Shown here piece after piece: positions 1 through 9,661 of a stretch of DNA of 64,000 bases (position 1 is its first letter; each line of letters opens with the position of its first letter). A program made the translations under genes and the position numbers. Source of the stretch: Litorimonas taeanensis (GTDB lineage: Bacteria; Pseudomonadota; Alphaproteobacteria; Caulobacterales; Maricaulaceae); the NCBI RefSeq assembly GCF_003634015.1, contig NZ_RBII01000002.1, positions 895,597 through 959,596 of the forward strand, read 5' to 3'. The notes beneath the pieces are model-generated. The model saw only the letters and a program-made list of their open reading frames with translations. It was not told the origin of the DNA and searched no databases.

Positions 1-32
1 GTGAATTCATTATACCCTCTTTTATGATGTTA

Positions 33-46
33 TAGCACTGGTGCTA
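33..46. promoter_or_regulatory. Palindrome before a possible gene start at the left edge
   Basis: TAGCAC and GTGCTA flank a 2-base centre. On the minus strand the palindrome lies about 20 bases before an ATG (positions 10-8) that has a GAGGG ribosome-site-like string at 19-15. Only three codons of that possible gene fit in the window, so it is not called as a CDS. The palindrome could be an operator for it. The rest of 1-116 shows nothing else, and no clear terminator for tamB. Confidence 0.25.
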
Positions 47-116
47 AAACAGTTACGGAAGAGGGATGGAATTTGGTGCAGGGGCTTGGAAGTTTTTTTA
101 AACCCTGACTCAAGGA

Positions 117-3100
117 TTAAAAATCACGTTCCCATTTCAGGGATAACGCTTGTTCATTATCCGCGCGAATACGGGAACTAAGAGAGATATTTTTTCGGAT
201 TTCCCAATCAATTATAGCGCCCGTTTGATCGGGGCCCGCTCCTGAGAAAACCTGTAAATAAACATCTTTGGCCAAATATCGCCCACCCACCAATTGGGCG
301 CTGCCGTCTGGGCTGAAACTTACGCTTAATTGCGCGATGCCAAAAGCCGAGCGTAATCCGCCGAGCAAATCAAACCCTCCACCAGCGCCTGAAAATTGCG
401 CTAAGGCCCCAGCAAGCTGCGCGGCTTCTATGGTTGATAGTTCCGTCGCGGAGCGGCCAAATAAGAGGGCAGAAAGTATTTCGTCTTGTGGGCGTTCTGG
501 CGTGCTAGAAAGTTCGATTTCAGGTTTGCTCACCGTTCCCCCAATTGTAACGCTCGCATCTAGATTCTGAGTTTCAGTGACGGCCGTAAAGTCCACACGG
601 GCATCAGCGAGGTCCCCATCAAAGGTGATCGTGCCATCTTCAAAATCGAGCGTTTTCCCGGCAATTTTATATCCGCCGCGAATAACGGTGGCTTCACCTG
701 TAAATAACGGATCCACTAATGTGCCTTTAATTGTGGCTTTTATGCCCATCTCTACATCCAATCCGCGGCTGCGGATATAAATGCGGCGAGGCGCATCAAT
801 ATTGATATCAAGATCAATGGGCGTGGCGGGGTTGCGCGCCACAACGACATCATCTTGGTCAGGACGATTAATTTCTTCTACATCGATTTCAATGACGCTC
901 ATATTTCCACTGACAAATTGCTTTACCTCGGCTCGGTTTATCGTGATGTCGCCCGAGAGCTTTGCGCTCTTAGCTTCGCTTAGAAACTCAAGGGCGCCGC
1001 TCACTTTGGCTTCGACGTCACGGCGGTCTAGGCCGCGAAAGTTCTCTGCTGCAATGTCAAGTTTGCCAAGGGGTCGTCCGAGCTCCCCGAGTTTAAATTC
1101 ACCCGCGCCTGAAAGCGTGCCATCTTCGGAATCTCTGACAAAGACATCTTGGACAGATACATTATCATTGGTGAAATTTGCGGTGAAGCGGCCTTCTCTT
1201 ATGCGCGTGCCTAGCTCAGGTGCCTCAAAACGAATATCACGCCCACTGGCTTGTCCTTCTACGCGTGGGGTTTGGGCTGTCCCGCTAACAATTATCTTAG
1301 CCGACAGACTGCCGTCGAGTTCCGCTTGGCTTGGTGTGACCAAACCAAAAATGGCCGCCGCGGCCCCCGAAGCGGTGAAATTGCCCGTAAGAGGGCGCTC
1401 CATATCAAGCCGTGTTTGCTGAAGTTCGGATTGGATAATCAGCGGTAAACGTAAATCGCCATTTGCATTGAAGCCGTTCGGCGCGCTTGCTTCGAGCGTA
1501 AAATCGGCCTCTTGATTTTCAATGGCGAAACGTATGGCAGAGGTAAGTCCGTCGCCTTTATCGACATCAAATCCGCGCCAATCGGTCAAGTTCATCACGC
1601 CGCCGCCTTGTATGCCGGCCTGTGCATTAGAGGATAACTCTATTTCCGCGCTGGCCCGCCCGCGTGTATCCGCAAGGTTGCCGGGAAGGGCCAATAATGT
1701 GATGGGCAGGTTTTTCGCGACAAGCGAAAACTCTTCATCGGCGGCCTCACGCAAATAGCTTATATCAATATCGCCATCGGATAGGCTTAGCGGCGCTTTT
1801 ATATCGAAACGGCCTGCCTCATATGTTGAGAGGATAGGGCCGCGGCTCGTTATTTTGATGTCACCATAAAAAGCCTCTGGAGATATTGAAGCGCTGTAAA
1901 CAGACCCATCTTTTCGGTCTAGGCTAAAGGGGGCTTCAAATTTAAATTGCCGTGAAATTAAATCATCACCGCGTTGGCCTTGTGTCTCTATCGTCCCGTT
2001 TAATCCCGCAAGCGTCCCTTGGGCTTCGGCTTGTAAATTATCGAAACGAAATTCGCCCAAAGCGATTTCCTTTGCGTCTATTGTAAACCCAAGCCCTTGT
2101 TCACCTGAGGCATCAGAGAGGGTGAGTGCGGCGCGTGCATATTGTCCATCTTGTTCCGGCAGTCGCAAATTGAGCTGCCCAGATATAAGGCCCGTCTTGG
2201 CGCGTTTCAGAGCGCCGTTCACGGTTTGGCGGCCGAGGGTGATGTTGATGTCTTCGGCGATATAGCTATCTGTTGTCGAGGCGAATTGCGCACTGGCCAT
2301 AAACGCACCTTGCGGCGTTTCAGCATCAATTTGCACAGGGCCTTTTGGCGCTTTTAAAATGTCAGAAATCTCTGTTCGCAGACGAATATTTTGCGCCGCA
2401 TAATTTTGAAACGAGAGCCTATCTGTTTCCGCATCAAGACGAAGGGCAGGATTGTCAATTGGCCCTGTTACGGTAAAGCGGGCTTCATTCTCTTGACCTT
2501 CACGGCCCAGTGACACGCCTTTATACGCAAGGGGGCCAGAGAGCAGGGCTTCACCTGATATATTGAGGGTTTGGCCAATCGTCCCTGTCATGGCCGCTTT
2601 GGCTTTACCCGCCATGAGGCTTGCCTCGGAAAGTTGAACCCCGCCCGTCACTGGGTTCATTTTAATATTAAAGACGAGCTGTTCTCCAATAAGGTCGTCC
2701 AAAGGCGGGGTTAACTCTGCGCTTGGCCGAAAGGCCCCATTGGTTGAAATGGCCAATAAAGATTTAGGCGTTTTGCGCAGGGCAAATTCCGCCTTTAAAG
2801 CGCCAGATGTCAAGGTGTCAGAGGTTAAGGCGCCAGAGGCTTGGGCGTCATTTGAAATTATATCAAACGCGCCTTGCCCCGTAAGGTTTAAGGCCTGACC
2901 ATCTGTTGTCAGGGACCCTTTGCCCTGCACTGTATTTGCGCCAGACGATAATGAAAGATTGGCCAAGGTCAGGCGGGTTGTTTCTGAATTATACTGCCCC
3001 GAAATTGAGAGCGATGTTTTCGGTGCGAGTTTAACAGGCAGACGCGTGTCTGTGTGTAAATTTCTAATATTGAGGTCAGTCTTGAAACTATAGTTGTCTT

Positions 3101-4340
3101 GTGTGTTTTGCTCCGCATTGAGTGGGCCTGTAATTGATTGTGCCTTACCATAGGGGGTGGAAAGAGTGTTGACCGTCAGCTTGCCATTAAACTTATAAGG
3201 CGCGCGTAGGTTCAATGTGCCATTGGCTTCAGCGCTGCCTGCCGCATAGCCTTCGGGCAGAGGGTAAAAGGCTGAGAGCTTATTGACCTTGGCATCAATA
3301 ACGGCGGAATGCGGGCGGTACTCATCTTTGGGTAAGACGCCATTCATGCGCACAGAAAGACCGGGAACATTTATATCAGCTGAAAAAGGATACGGCGCCG
3401 TCCGGCGGTCAATATTTAATTCAGAGTCTAATTTAGGGCCTAATCTTTGCTTCACGGCCTCAAATGCAGGCCAGTCTTCAAGATTAATGACGGCGTTCCC
3501 TTTCAGCGCCTCAGGCGTCCAGAGCGTTTGCATCGCCACGGCCTCGGCGCCGCCGAAATAAACCGAAAGCACGCCTTCTCCATTTTCGGGTGTGCCTTTC
3601 AGCGTGCCATGGCCCTTCACCACCGACCCGATTGGCGCTTTTAATAGCTCCGCTATCGGGCCCTTATCTTGGCCTTCTAAATCAAAGACTCCAGACATGA
3701 CGCCCACATCTGTGCGCGAGAAATCTAGGGCCAAGCTATCGCCTTCTCGGTCAAGGCGCTCGGCTTTTAATTTTACATTCACGGCGCCACTGGGCTGGGC
3801 AATAAATTGCCCTTGGGTTTCTAGGCTTACAAATTGTCCTGCCAATGCCGCGTTCAGGTCTATGGTTTTTATATTAAAACTTTCAATCGTGACCTTTGGT
3901 ATGTCTCCCTCTGAATTTGATGGGTTTAAGTTAGGGCGTCTGAGAATTTGAGTGTTTTCAACGGCAAATTTTTGCACCCAGATATGGCCTTTGAAATAAG
4001 CAAAGGGCTTCCAGCTTAGCTCTATGTTTTGGGCTTCTAACCAGAGGCCTTCTTTATCTTTGAGTTTTATGGACTCAACATAGAGCGTATCAAGAGGGTC
4101 GCCCGACAGCCCCGAAATTTGGAGGCTTTCAATAGGGCCAAAACTGCGTTTATTGATTTGCTCTGCAATGAAATTTCCACCCGCCGCCGTGGTGATAAAA
4201 AGGCGCAGCGCAATAAGAAAAAGAATAAGAAGGCCGATGAGAGCCAACACCCCCCAATAGAGGCGCTTCACCCATCGCCTTTGTTTAGGCTTGATGTCGG
4301 GCTCTGTTTGCGGCTTGGCTTGCGGCGTTGACGTTTCCAT
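117..4340 (-). CDS. tamB: Translocation and assembly module inner-membrane protein TamB (DUF490)
   Basis: This 1407-residue protein is anchored in the inner membrane and forms a long beta-rich groove across the periplasm. With TamA it helps insert outer-membrane proteins and, in current models, moves phospholipids to the outer membrane. A basic N-terminus is followed by one hydrophobic segment (about residues 28-50). Then come more than 1200 residues of repetitive amphipathic beta sequence. The C-terminal DUF490/TamB domain has typical family features, such as the LLFGRSATEL string near residue 1290 and a terminal aromatic (WERDF). The ATG overlaps the tamA stop codon by one base (TAATG), so the two are translationally coupled in the order tamA-tamB. 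Length and neighbour agree with the family. Confidence 0.93.
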   Translation of the reverse strand: METSTPQAKPQTEPDIKPKQRRWVKRLYWGVLALIGLLILFLIALRLFITTAAGGNFIAEQINKRSFGPIESLQISGLSGDPLDTLYVESIKLKDKEGLWLEAQNIELSWKPFAYFKGHIWVQKFAVENTQILRRPNLNPSNSEGDIPKVTIESFNIKTIDLNAALAGQFVSLETQGQFIAQPSGAVNVKLKAERLDREGDSLALDFSRTDVGVMSGVFDLEGQDKGPIAELLKAPIGSVVKGHGTLKGTPENGEGVLSVYFGGAEAVAMQTLWTPEALKGNAVINLEDWPAFEAVKQRLGPKLDSELNIDRRTAPYPFSADINVPGLSVRMNGVLPKDEYRPHSAVIDAKVNKLSAFYPLPEGYAAGSAEANGTLNLRAPYKFNGKLTVNTLSTPYGKAQSITGPLNAEQNTQDNYSFKTDLNIRNLHTDTRLPVKLAPKTSLSISGQYNSETTRLTLANLSLSSGANTVQGKGSLTTDGQALNLTGQGAFDIISNDAQASGALTSDTLTSGALKAEFALRKTPKSLLAISTNGAFRPSAELTPPLDDLIGEQLVFNIKMNPVTGGVQLSEASLMAGKAKAAMTGTIGQTLNISGEALLSGPLAYKGVSLGREGQENEARFTVTGPIDNPALRLDAETDRLSFQNYAAQNIRLRTEISDILKAPKGPVQIDAETPQGAFMASAQFASTTDSYIAEDINITLGRQTVNGALKRAKTGLISGQLNLRLPEQDGQYARAALTLSDASGEQGLGFTIDAKEIALGEFRFDNLQAEAQGTLAGLNGTIETQGQRGDDLISRQFKFEAPFSLDRKDGSVYSASISPEAFYGDIKITSRGPILSTYEAGRFDIKAPLSLSDGDIDISYLREAADEEFSLVAKNLPITLLALPGNLADTRGRASAEIELSSNAQAGIQGGGVMNLTDWRGFDVDKGDGLTSAIRFAIENQEADFTLEASAPNGFNANGDLRLPLIIQSELQQTRLDMERPLTGNFTASGAAAAIFGLVTPSQAELDGSLSAKIIVSGTAQTPRVEGQASGRDIRFEAPELGTRIREGRFTANFTNDNVSVQDVFVRDSEDGTLSGAGEFKLGELGRPLGKLDIAAENFRGLDRRDVEAKVSGALEFLSEAKSAKLSGDITINRAEVKQFVSGNMSVIEIDVEEINRPDQDDVVVARNPATPIDLDINIDAPRRIYIRSRGLDVEMGIKATIKGTLVDPLFTGEATVIRGGYKIAGKTLDFEDGTITFDGDLADARVDFTAVTETQNLDASVTIGGTVSKPEIELSSTPERPQDEILSALLFGRSATELSTIEAAQLAGALAQFSGAGGGFDLLGGLRSAFGIAQLSVSFSPDGSAQLVGGRYLAKDVYLQVFSGAGPDQTGAIIDWEIRKNISLSSRIRADNEQALSLKWERDF

Positions 4341-6142
4341 TAAAAAGCCTGCCCGATGGAAAGGTATATTTGGAAATCATTATCCCCATCCCGCTTGTTT
4401 AGCGGTATCGCAATATCGGCGCGCAGCGGTGCAAAGCTGGTATAATAACGAATACCTAGGCCTGCGCCGTAACGCACATCTTCTAGGTTCGGTAAGTCAT
4501 TGGGCACAACACTGCCGGCATCAATAAAGGCCACGGCGCCAAAAGGGCTGTCGCCGTGATAACGAATTTCGGCGCTGGCTTCGGATATAGAGCGTCCTCC
4601 AATCACATCATCATTTTCATCAATAGGCGAAATGGTTTGATAACCAAAGCCTCTGACAGACCCGCCGCCGCCGCCATAAAACCGCCGATTCAGAGGGATT
4701 GTGTCGAGGTCAGCGCCGAAAATAGTGCCCGTTTTCACGCGGCCTGCAATGACAAGGCTATCTGATATTTTTTTATAGTGACTGGCAGAGATTTGCGCGG
4801 TTGTGAAAAGTCCATCGCGATTACCAAAATTATAAGTCGGCGTGACATTGGCTTCGACAAGCACGCCTTTCACCGGATCAAGCAAGGAATTACGCGAGTC
4901 ATAGCTCGCTGTCCCTAAACCGTCCAACAGATAGGCCGTCACATCTGTGCCGTCTTCTTCGTAACGAGAGGCTTCGAGTCCTACACCCAGACCGAGCTTA
5001 AAGCGTTCCGAAAATTTTTGTGTAATCAGGGCATTCCCAGACACCCTCTCTCCGGTGAATGCGTCTGTGTCTTCTTTGGCAATTTCAGACGAAAGATCCA
5101 AAGCGCGGTCAACACGAAACATATAAGGTATGTTATAATCAACGCCAAAACGGATTTGATTGGTTTTAACGCCTGCATTCAGCGTCAAAGTTTGGGCATA
5201 TCCAATGAAATTGCGCCTTTCATAGGAAAGCTCGACCCCGCTGCCATCTGTTGTTGAATAGCCTATTTCGCCCGTGACAGTATTGATGTCACCTTGTTCC
5301 ACATTCAATAAAATATTGCGTGTTACGGTGCCGTCTGCATTGGGCGTTTTGTCTGTGTTTAAGGTCGCGGTAGCGCTGTCAAATGCGCCTGTGGCAATGA
5401 CGCGGCTTGAGAGCTTGTTTAATTTCGTGTCGCTAAAGACTTCGCCCGTTTCAAAAGGAGAAATCATTTCAGGCCAAGATTTAATTAAATAGGCAGACCC
5501 GCTCGTTTCAATTCCGCCAAAGCGCGTTTTGTCGCCAATTGAAAAGTTAAATGTCAGAGCCATGGTTTGGCTGTCATGGTCTACAATGGCTTTGCGCGGC
5601 TGCGTTTTCGTTTCAGGATATCCATGCGCTTTGAGATAATTCACCGCGCGAATTTCGGCGGCGACAATTTCCGCGGAAAGGGCCGGGGCGCCTTCGGCTA
5701 GCAAAGCCGTTTTATTGACGGCGTCGACAACGTCAGGCTGATTGTCGTCATACAAAATTTTGACAGAGCCAAAAGTAAATTGCGGGCCAGGTTTAATAAC
5801 CAGAATAGGTTGAGGCGCTTTGCGAACCGATGTGTCTCCATCGGATGTGAATTCTTCGATGCGTGCTTTTATTTCGGCACCATAATAGCCTTGAGACCGC
5901 ATAACGATGCGGCCTTGCTCTGCCGCTTTTTCAACACGTCTTCGGGCCTGCGCCAAAGAGCGCGGCGGCGCTCCAGCTTCGCCAATGACGCCAGCTAAAA
6001 GGGTGCGAAGCTCAGAAGGCAGCTCCCCTTCGATCTTCACCAATGGTGTTGCGGCCTGCGCTTGGACAGCCCATAGACTCGCGCCCATGCCAATCGTCAA
6101 CATCAAGACATATCGTGTTGGAGAGGTCAATTTTGGCGTCAA
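4340..6142 (-). CDS. tamA: Outer-membrane assembly factor TamA (BamA/Omp85 family)
   Basis: This is a 600-residue Omp85-family protein that acts in the outer membrane as partner of TamB. A signal peptide (about residues 14-31, ending QAQAA) is followed by POTRA-like domains to about residue 290, then a C-terminal 16-strand beta-barrel. The RRFYGGGGGSVRGF segment near residue 500 is the Omp85 L6-loop VRGF motif. The protein ends in a strand with terminal Phe (SIGQAF), as expected of a barrel. The start given is a TTG preceded at only 2 bases by AGGA; an in-frame ATG at residue 14 sits at the signal-peptide start and is a fair alternative. The gene is first in a two-gene operon with tamB. Confidence 0.93.
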   Translation of the reverse strand: MTPKLTSPTRYVLMLTIGMGASLWAVQAQAATPLVKIEGELPSELRTLLAGVIGEAGAPPRSLAQARRRVEKAAEQGRIVMRSQGYYGAEIKARIEEFTSDGDTSVRKAPQPILVIKPGPQFTFGSVKILYDDNQPDVVDAVNKTALLAEGAPALSAEIVAAEIRAVNYLKAHGYPETKTQPRKAIVDHDSQTMALTFNFSIGDKTRFGGIETSGSAYLIKSWPEMISPFETGEVFSDTKLNKLSSRVIATGAFDSATATLNTDKTPNADGTVTRNILLNVEQGDINTVTGEIGYSTTDGSGVELSYERRNFIGYAQTLTLNAGVKTNQIRFGVDYNIPYMFRVDRALDLSSEIAKEDTDAFTGERVSGNALITQKFSERFKLGLGVGLEASRYEEDGTDVTAYLLDGLGTASYDSRNSLLDPVKGVLVEANVTPTYNFGNRDGLFTTAQISASHYKKISDSLVIAGRVKTGTIFGADLDTIPLNRRFYGGGGGSVRGFGYQTISPIDENDDVIGGRSISEASAEIRYHGDSPFGAVAFIDAGSVVPNDLPNLEDVRYGAGLGIRYYTSFAPLRADIAIPLNKRDGDNDFQIYLSIGQAF

Positions 6143-6566
6143 ATCCTATTCTTAAATTCAATACGCATTAGTCCCAATGACGTTCCAAAAATATTTCGCG
6201 TCCAAAAACACTTCACGGCGCGCGGGATGGGCGTTTCGAGATAGCCCAAGGGCGATAGGCTGTATAGCAGAGACTGCAGAGCAAAGGGCCTTGCAATCGC
6301 TCTGCGGTTATCGGTTTTGCGCCGTTCTTTTATTTACATCCACACAAGGAAAAGGATGCGCCATGAACAGGCCTCATAAATCTAAGGCCTTAGAGATATT
6401 TTGCAAAATTACATCCACGGTGGTTTGAGTGGCCATAGATTAAATCTGTTCTTTATGGCGGGCCTGATCGTACGTTGGATTGGCATAAAGATGATGTGCG
6501 TCGTTGAACGCTTTGGGCTGTAACGGGCCGAAAGCTATTAGGCGGCCTGATGCGTGCTATCAACGC

Positions 6567-6718
6567 CTTGTAATGAGGGGTCTTTTGGCCATCAGTGGAA
6601 AAACATGTCACCGTGTGGCCGTAGGGTTACAAAAATACTTTTCGCGAACCAGGGTTTCCCAGCCCGTAACCTAATGACCACACGGACGCCCTTTTCCATT
6701 CAGAGTAAAACATTAAAG
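6567..6718. ncRNA. Candidate structured RNA: long imperfect hairpin
   Basis: Four sets of complementary segments are nested. CTTGTAATG (6567-6575) pairs with CATTAAAG (6711-6718) with one bulge. TGGAAAA (6596-6602) pairs with TTTTCCA (6692-6698), and CCGTGTGG (6611-6618) with CCACACGG (6678-6685). GGTTAC (6625-6630) pairs with GTAACC (6666-6671). This gives a rod of about 150 bases with a large internal bubble near the open end. The outline recalls 6S RNA, but I have no sequence match to that family. A decayed inverted-repeat element is an alternative. The strand cannot be decided. Confidence 0.28.
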
Positions 6719-6840
6719 AGAAAGATAGAGAGCAATTAGACAGAAGAATGAAACAGAGACATGCAATAAACAAAATTAAGTCAGCCAGATAATACCATAT
6801 AAAGGTAAGCTGGATTGTAAAATGGCCAAGGCTTTTGCGG

Positions 6841-6854
6841 GGCGGGCGCCCGCC
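6841..6854. promoter_or_regulatory. Perfect 14-bp GC palindrome upstream of the SulP gene
   Basis: GGCGGGCGCCCGCC is a perfect palindrome in an otherwise AT-rich leader, 82 bases before the SulP start, followed by TGACCGTTTT. It could be a regulator site or a weak terminator-like hairpin; the T-run is offset, so neither is proven. Confidence 0.3.
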
Positions 6855-6936
6855 TGACCGTTTTATAACCTTGATAATTTGTCATGAACGCGCTAACCGC
6901 CGCGCCAATTACTTATGACGCCATGTCAGGAATCCC

Positions 6937-8574
6937 ATGTTACGTTCTAGTCTCTCAGCCTTTGCTGATCGCATCTCTATTCCCGCGCGTCGCCGGTCTG
7001 GCCCGCTAACCTTTACGCCCAACCGGATTAAGGTCGAGATATTGGCAGGTTTAACCGTGGCCCTAGCGCTCGTGCCCGAGGCTGTGGCCTTTGCTTTTGT
7101 GGCCGGCGTTGAACCCTTAGTGGGCTTATATGCGGCCTTTATTGTCGGATTAATTACAGCCTGCTTTGGCGGACGTCCCGGCATGATTTCAGGCGCAACA
7201 GGGGCGCTGGCCGTGGTTATGGTGGCGCTTGTGGCCCAACACGGCGTTGAATATTTATTTGCGACAGTTGTTTTGATGGGCCTCATGCAAATTGCGGCAG
7301 GCGTCTTTAAACTTGGGAAATTTATCCGCCTTGTGCCTCACCCCGTGATGCTGGGTTTTGTGAATGGTCTCGCCATTGTTATTTTCCTTGCCCAAATGAC
7401 ACAGTTCCAAACGGCGCCAGCCCCTGCCGGGGAAAGTCACGGCCCTTTTAATATGCTACATGGTACATGGATGAGCGGTGCTACGCTCTATATGATGCTC
7501 GGACTTGTTGCGCTGACGATGTTTTTAATTTGGGCGACACCCAAAGTGACCAAAATTATTCCTGCGCCTTTGGCGGGTATCGGCATTGTGTCCATTTTGG
7601 TTATTGCGCTGAATATTCCTGTCCCAAATGTCGGTGATATGAGCTCTATTAAAGGCGGGCTTCCGCCATTCCATATGCCGCAAGTCCCTTTGAATATGGA
7701 AACCTTTGAAATTATCTTTCCTTACGCCTTAATTCTGGCGGCGATTGGTTTGATAGAAAGCCTACTGACATTGAACTTGGTCGGGGAGATCAAAGAAGAG
7801 CGCGGCGGAGCCTCACAAGAATGTGTGGCCCAAGGCGTAGCCAATACGGTCACGGGATTTTTTGGCGGCATGGGCGGTTGCGCTATGATTGGCCAATCTA
7901 TGATTAATATTAAATCGGGCGCTCGCACGCGGCTTTCTGGCATTGCGGCGGCTCTATTCTTATTGGCGTTTATTTTGTTTGGGTCTTCAATCATTGAACA
8001 AATTCCTTTGGCGGCTTTGGTTGGCGTCATGTTCATGGTGGTTATCGGCACTTTTGCTTGGCAGTCTTTGACCATTATGCGCCGTATCCCGCTGACAGAT
8101 GCTTTGGTGATTGTGATTGTGACCCTTGTAACGGTTTGGCATGATTTGGCTGTGGCGGTTGTCGTCGGTGTCATAATTTCTGCGCTGACATATGCGTGGA
8201 ATAATGCGCGCCGTATCGATGCCGATATCGAAGAAACGGATGACCAAAAAATTTACAAAATTGAAGGGCCATTATTCTTTGGTTCTGCCGAAGGGTTTTC
8301 AGAGCTTTTCACACCGAACACAGACCCTGATAATGTTATCGTTGATTTCAGCCGTTCTCGTGTGGTTGATCAATCTGCCTTACAAGCGATTGAAAATCTT
8401 GCTGCTAAATATGAATCCGTGGGGAAAACGCTACAATTACGTCACTTAACCCATGATTGTCATAGGCTCTTGAATAAAGCAGGGCAGTTGATTGTCGATT
8501 CAGATGATGACCCGGATTATGGGCTGGCAGTCAATTACAATGTCAAAACAGGTGCCTTTGGCGGCGGTCATTAA
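6937..8574 (+). CDS. SulP family inorganic anion transporter with STAS domain
   Basis: This 545-residue inner-membrane transporter belongs to the SulP/SLC26 family (sulfate, bicarbonate or related anions). About 10-12 hydrophobic segments span residues 35-420. The early GLTVALALVPEAVAFAFVAG segment corresponds to the family's conserved first-helix region. A cytoplasmic STAS domain follows at about residues 440-530 and includes VIVDFSRSRVVDQSALQAIE; STAS domains regulate transport. The ATG at 6937 has a CAGGA ribosome-site-like string a few bases upstream. The gene stands alone, so the substrate cannot be assigned from context. No carbonic anhydrase or sulfate-assimilation gene is adjacent, which leaves bicarbonate and sulfate equally possible. 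Confidence 0.9.
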   Translation: MLRSSLSAFADRISIPARRRSGPLTFTPNRIKVEILAGLTVALALVPEAVAFAFVAGVEPLVGLYAAFIVGLITACFGGRPGMISGATGALAVVMVALVAQHGVEYLFATVVLMGLMQIAAGVFKLGKFIRLVPHPVMLGFVNGLAIVIFLAQMTQFQTAPAPAGESHGPFNMLHGTWMSGATLYMMLGLVALTMFLIWATPKVTKIIPAPLAGIGIVSILVIALNIPVPNVGDMSSIKGGLPPFHMPQVPLNMETFEIIFPYALILAAIGLIESLLTLNLVGEIKEERGGASQECVAQGVANTVTGFFGGMGGCAMIGQSMINIKSGARTRLSGIAAALFLLAFILFGSSIIEQIPLAALVGVMFMVVIGTFAWQSLTIMRRIPLTDALVIVIVTLVTVWHDLAVAVVVGVIISALTYAWNNARRIDADIEETDDQKIYKIEGPLFFGSAEGFSELFTPNTDPDNVIVDFSRSRVVDQSALQAIENLAAKYESVGKTLQLRHLTHDCHRLLNKAGQLIVDSDDDPDYGLAVNYNVKTGAFGGGH

Positions 8575-8669
8575 ATCCATCCTCGCCTATCACATTGATG
8601 TTAGCTTTGGTTTTCGGCCTTGATGGCACATCCCTTGGGGACTAGCCTAAGCTATAGGAGGAGGCATTT

Positions 8670-9551
8670 ATGTGTGATGACATTACAGAAATTGAAAATC
8701 AGGGATTTTACGAAAAGCAAATAACGCGGCGCGACTTCAGCCTTATGGCAGGCGGGGCGGCGATTTCCGTTGCGTTTGCAGGCTGCGTGCCGGGCGAAGC
8801 CAAGGCGGGTGTGGCAGAACAAGACGTCATGATTGAAACGCCTGATGGCGTGGCGGATGCATATTTCGCCCATCCTTCGAGCGGGGCGCATGCCGCGGTT
8901 CTGATTTGGCCAGATATTGTGGGGCTTCGCCCTGCTTTTAAAATGATGGCGAAACGTCTGGCTGATGATGGTTATGCGGCGCTTGTCATCAATCCATATT
9001 ACAGACAGGTCAAAGGGGCTCTGGTCGAAGTGGGCCAGACATTTAAAGACCCTGCCGTCAGAGAAAAAATTATTCCTTATGCGCGCGCCCTCACTCAAGA
9101 GACAAACCGCACAGATGCCCGCGCCTTTGTGGCGTGGCTGGATGCGCAAGCGGCCGTTGATACGTCGCGTAAAATTGGCACAACGGGTTATTGCATGGGC
9201 GGCCCCATGACGATGATTGCGGCGGCCGAAGTACCAAATCGTATTGGTGCGGGGGCTTCCTTCCATGGCGGCGGTTTGGCCACAGATAAAGAGAATAGCC
9301 CGCATCTGTTAATTCCGAAAATGCAGGCAGATTATTTAATTGCGATTGCGGAAAATGATGATGCGCGAGACCCTGAATCCAAAACGGTTTTGGCATCGGC
9401 TTTTGCGGATGCGGGATTAGACGCAGAAATCGAAGTTTATGAAGGGACGCAGCATGGCTGGTGTCCGCCAGACTCGGCTGTTTATGATGAAGCCGCGGCC
9501 AATAAAGCTTGGGCGAGAAAACTTGCTCTGTTCGAAAAGGCTTTAGCCTAG
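8670..9551 (+). CDS. Dienelactone hydrolase family protein, Tat-exported
   Basis: This 293-residue alpha/beta hydrolase is of the dienelactone hydrolase type, which opens lactones or esters using a Cys-His-Asp triad. The nucleophile is Cys175 in GYCMGG. The acid is likely an Asp in the ENDDARD segment, and the His lies in TQHGWC near residue 263. The N-terminus has a twin-arginine motif (T-R20-R21-D-F-S) and a small hydrophobic stretch ending FAGC39, a near-lipobox. The protein is therefore probably exported folded by Tat and possibly lipidated. Classical DLHs of chloroaromatic pathways are cytoplasmic and shorter, so the role here is probably different and unknown. A very strong AGGAGGAGG ribosome site precedes the ATG. 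Confidence 0.87.
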   Translation: MCDDITEIENQGFYEKQITRRDFSLMAGGAAISVAFAGCVPGEAKAGVAEQDVMIETPDGVADAYFAHPSSGAHAAVLIWPDIVGLRPAFKMMAKRLADDGYAALVINPYYRQVKGALVEVGQTFKDPAVREKIIPYARALTQETNRTDARAFVAWLDAQAAVDTSRKIGTTGYCMGGPMTMIAAAEVPNRIGAGASFHGGGLATDKENSPHLLIPKMQADYLIAIAENDDARDPESKTVLASAFADAGLDAEIEVYEGTQHGWCPPDSAVYDEAAANKAWARKLALFEKALA

Positions 9552-9661
9552 ACAGCTATGCCCGTCACTTTGCAGGCATGAAGTCTACAGGCTGGAGTTA
9601 GTGACAGCGAGAATAGAAATTTAAAACGGCAAAGGGACAATCGCCCTTCATTGTTAAAGGG

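Larger units (their letters stand above)
6143..6936. other. Non-coding region between tamA and the SulP gene
   Basis: This 794-base gap separates divergent genes. Short open frames in it read as low-quality sequence with no family resemblance. No tRNA-like GTTCGA arm or SRP, RNase P or tmRNA signature was seen. It contains the inverted-repeat structure at 6567-6718 and a GC-rich palindrome at 6841-6854, and otherwise nothing I can name. Confidence 0.6.

Noticed and set aside
781-1422. Long open frame on the plus strand inside tamB
   Set aside because: It lies fully antisense to a well-supported TamB gene, its product is Ser/Arg-rich low-complexity sequence typical of a reverse-frame shadow, and it has no family resemblance.
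6177-6428. 83-codon frame in the tamA-sulP gap
   Set aside because: Composition is irregular, there is no ribosome site or domain, and it sits in the presumed tamA promoter region.
6567-6718. Naming the hairpin region as 6S RNA
   Set aside because: Only the outline is similar. No conserved 6S sequence or genomic neighbour was seen, so only a generic structured-RNA candidate is reported.
8625-8639. TGGCAC-N5-TTGG as a sigma-54 promoter for the dienelactone hydrolase
   Set aside because: The essential GC of the -12 element is GG, so the match is incomplete, unlike the site at 13483.
8652-9305. 217-codon minus-strand frame inside the dienelactone hydrolase gene
   Set aside because: It is a shadow of a gene with an intact catalytic triad and strong ribosome site.
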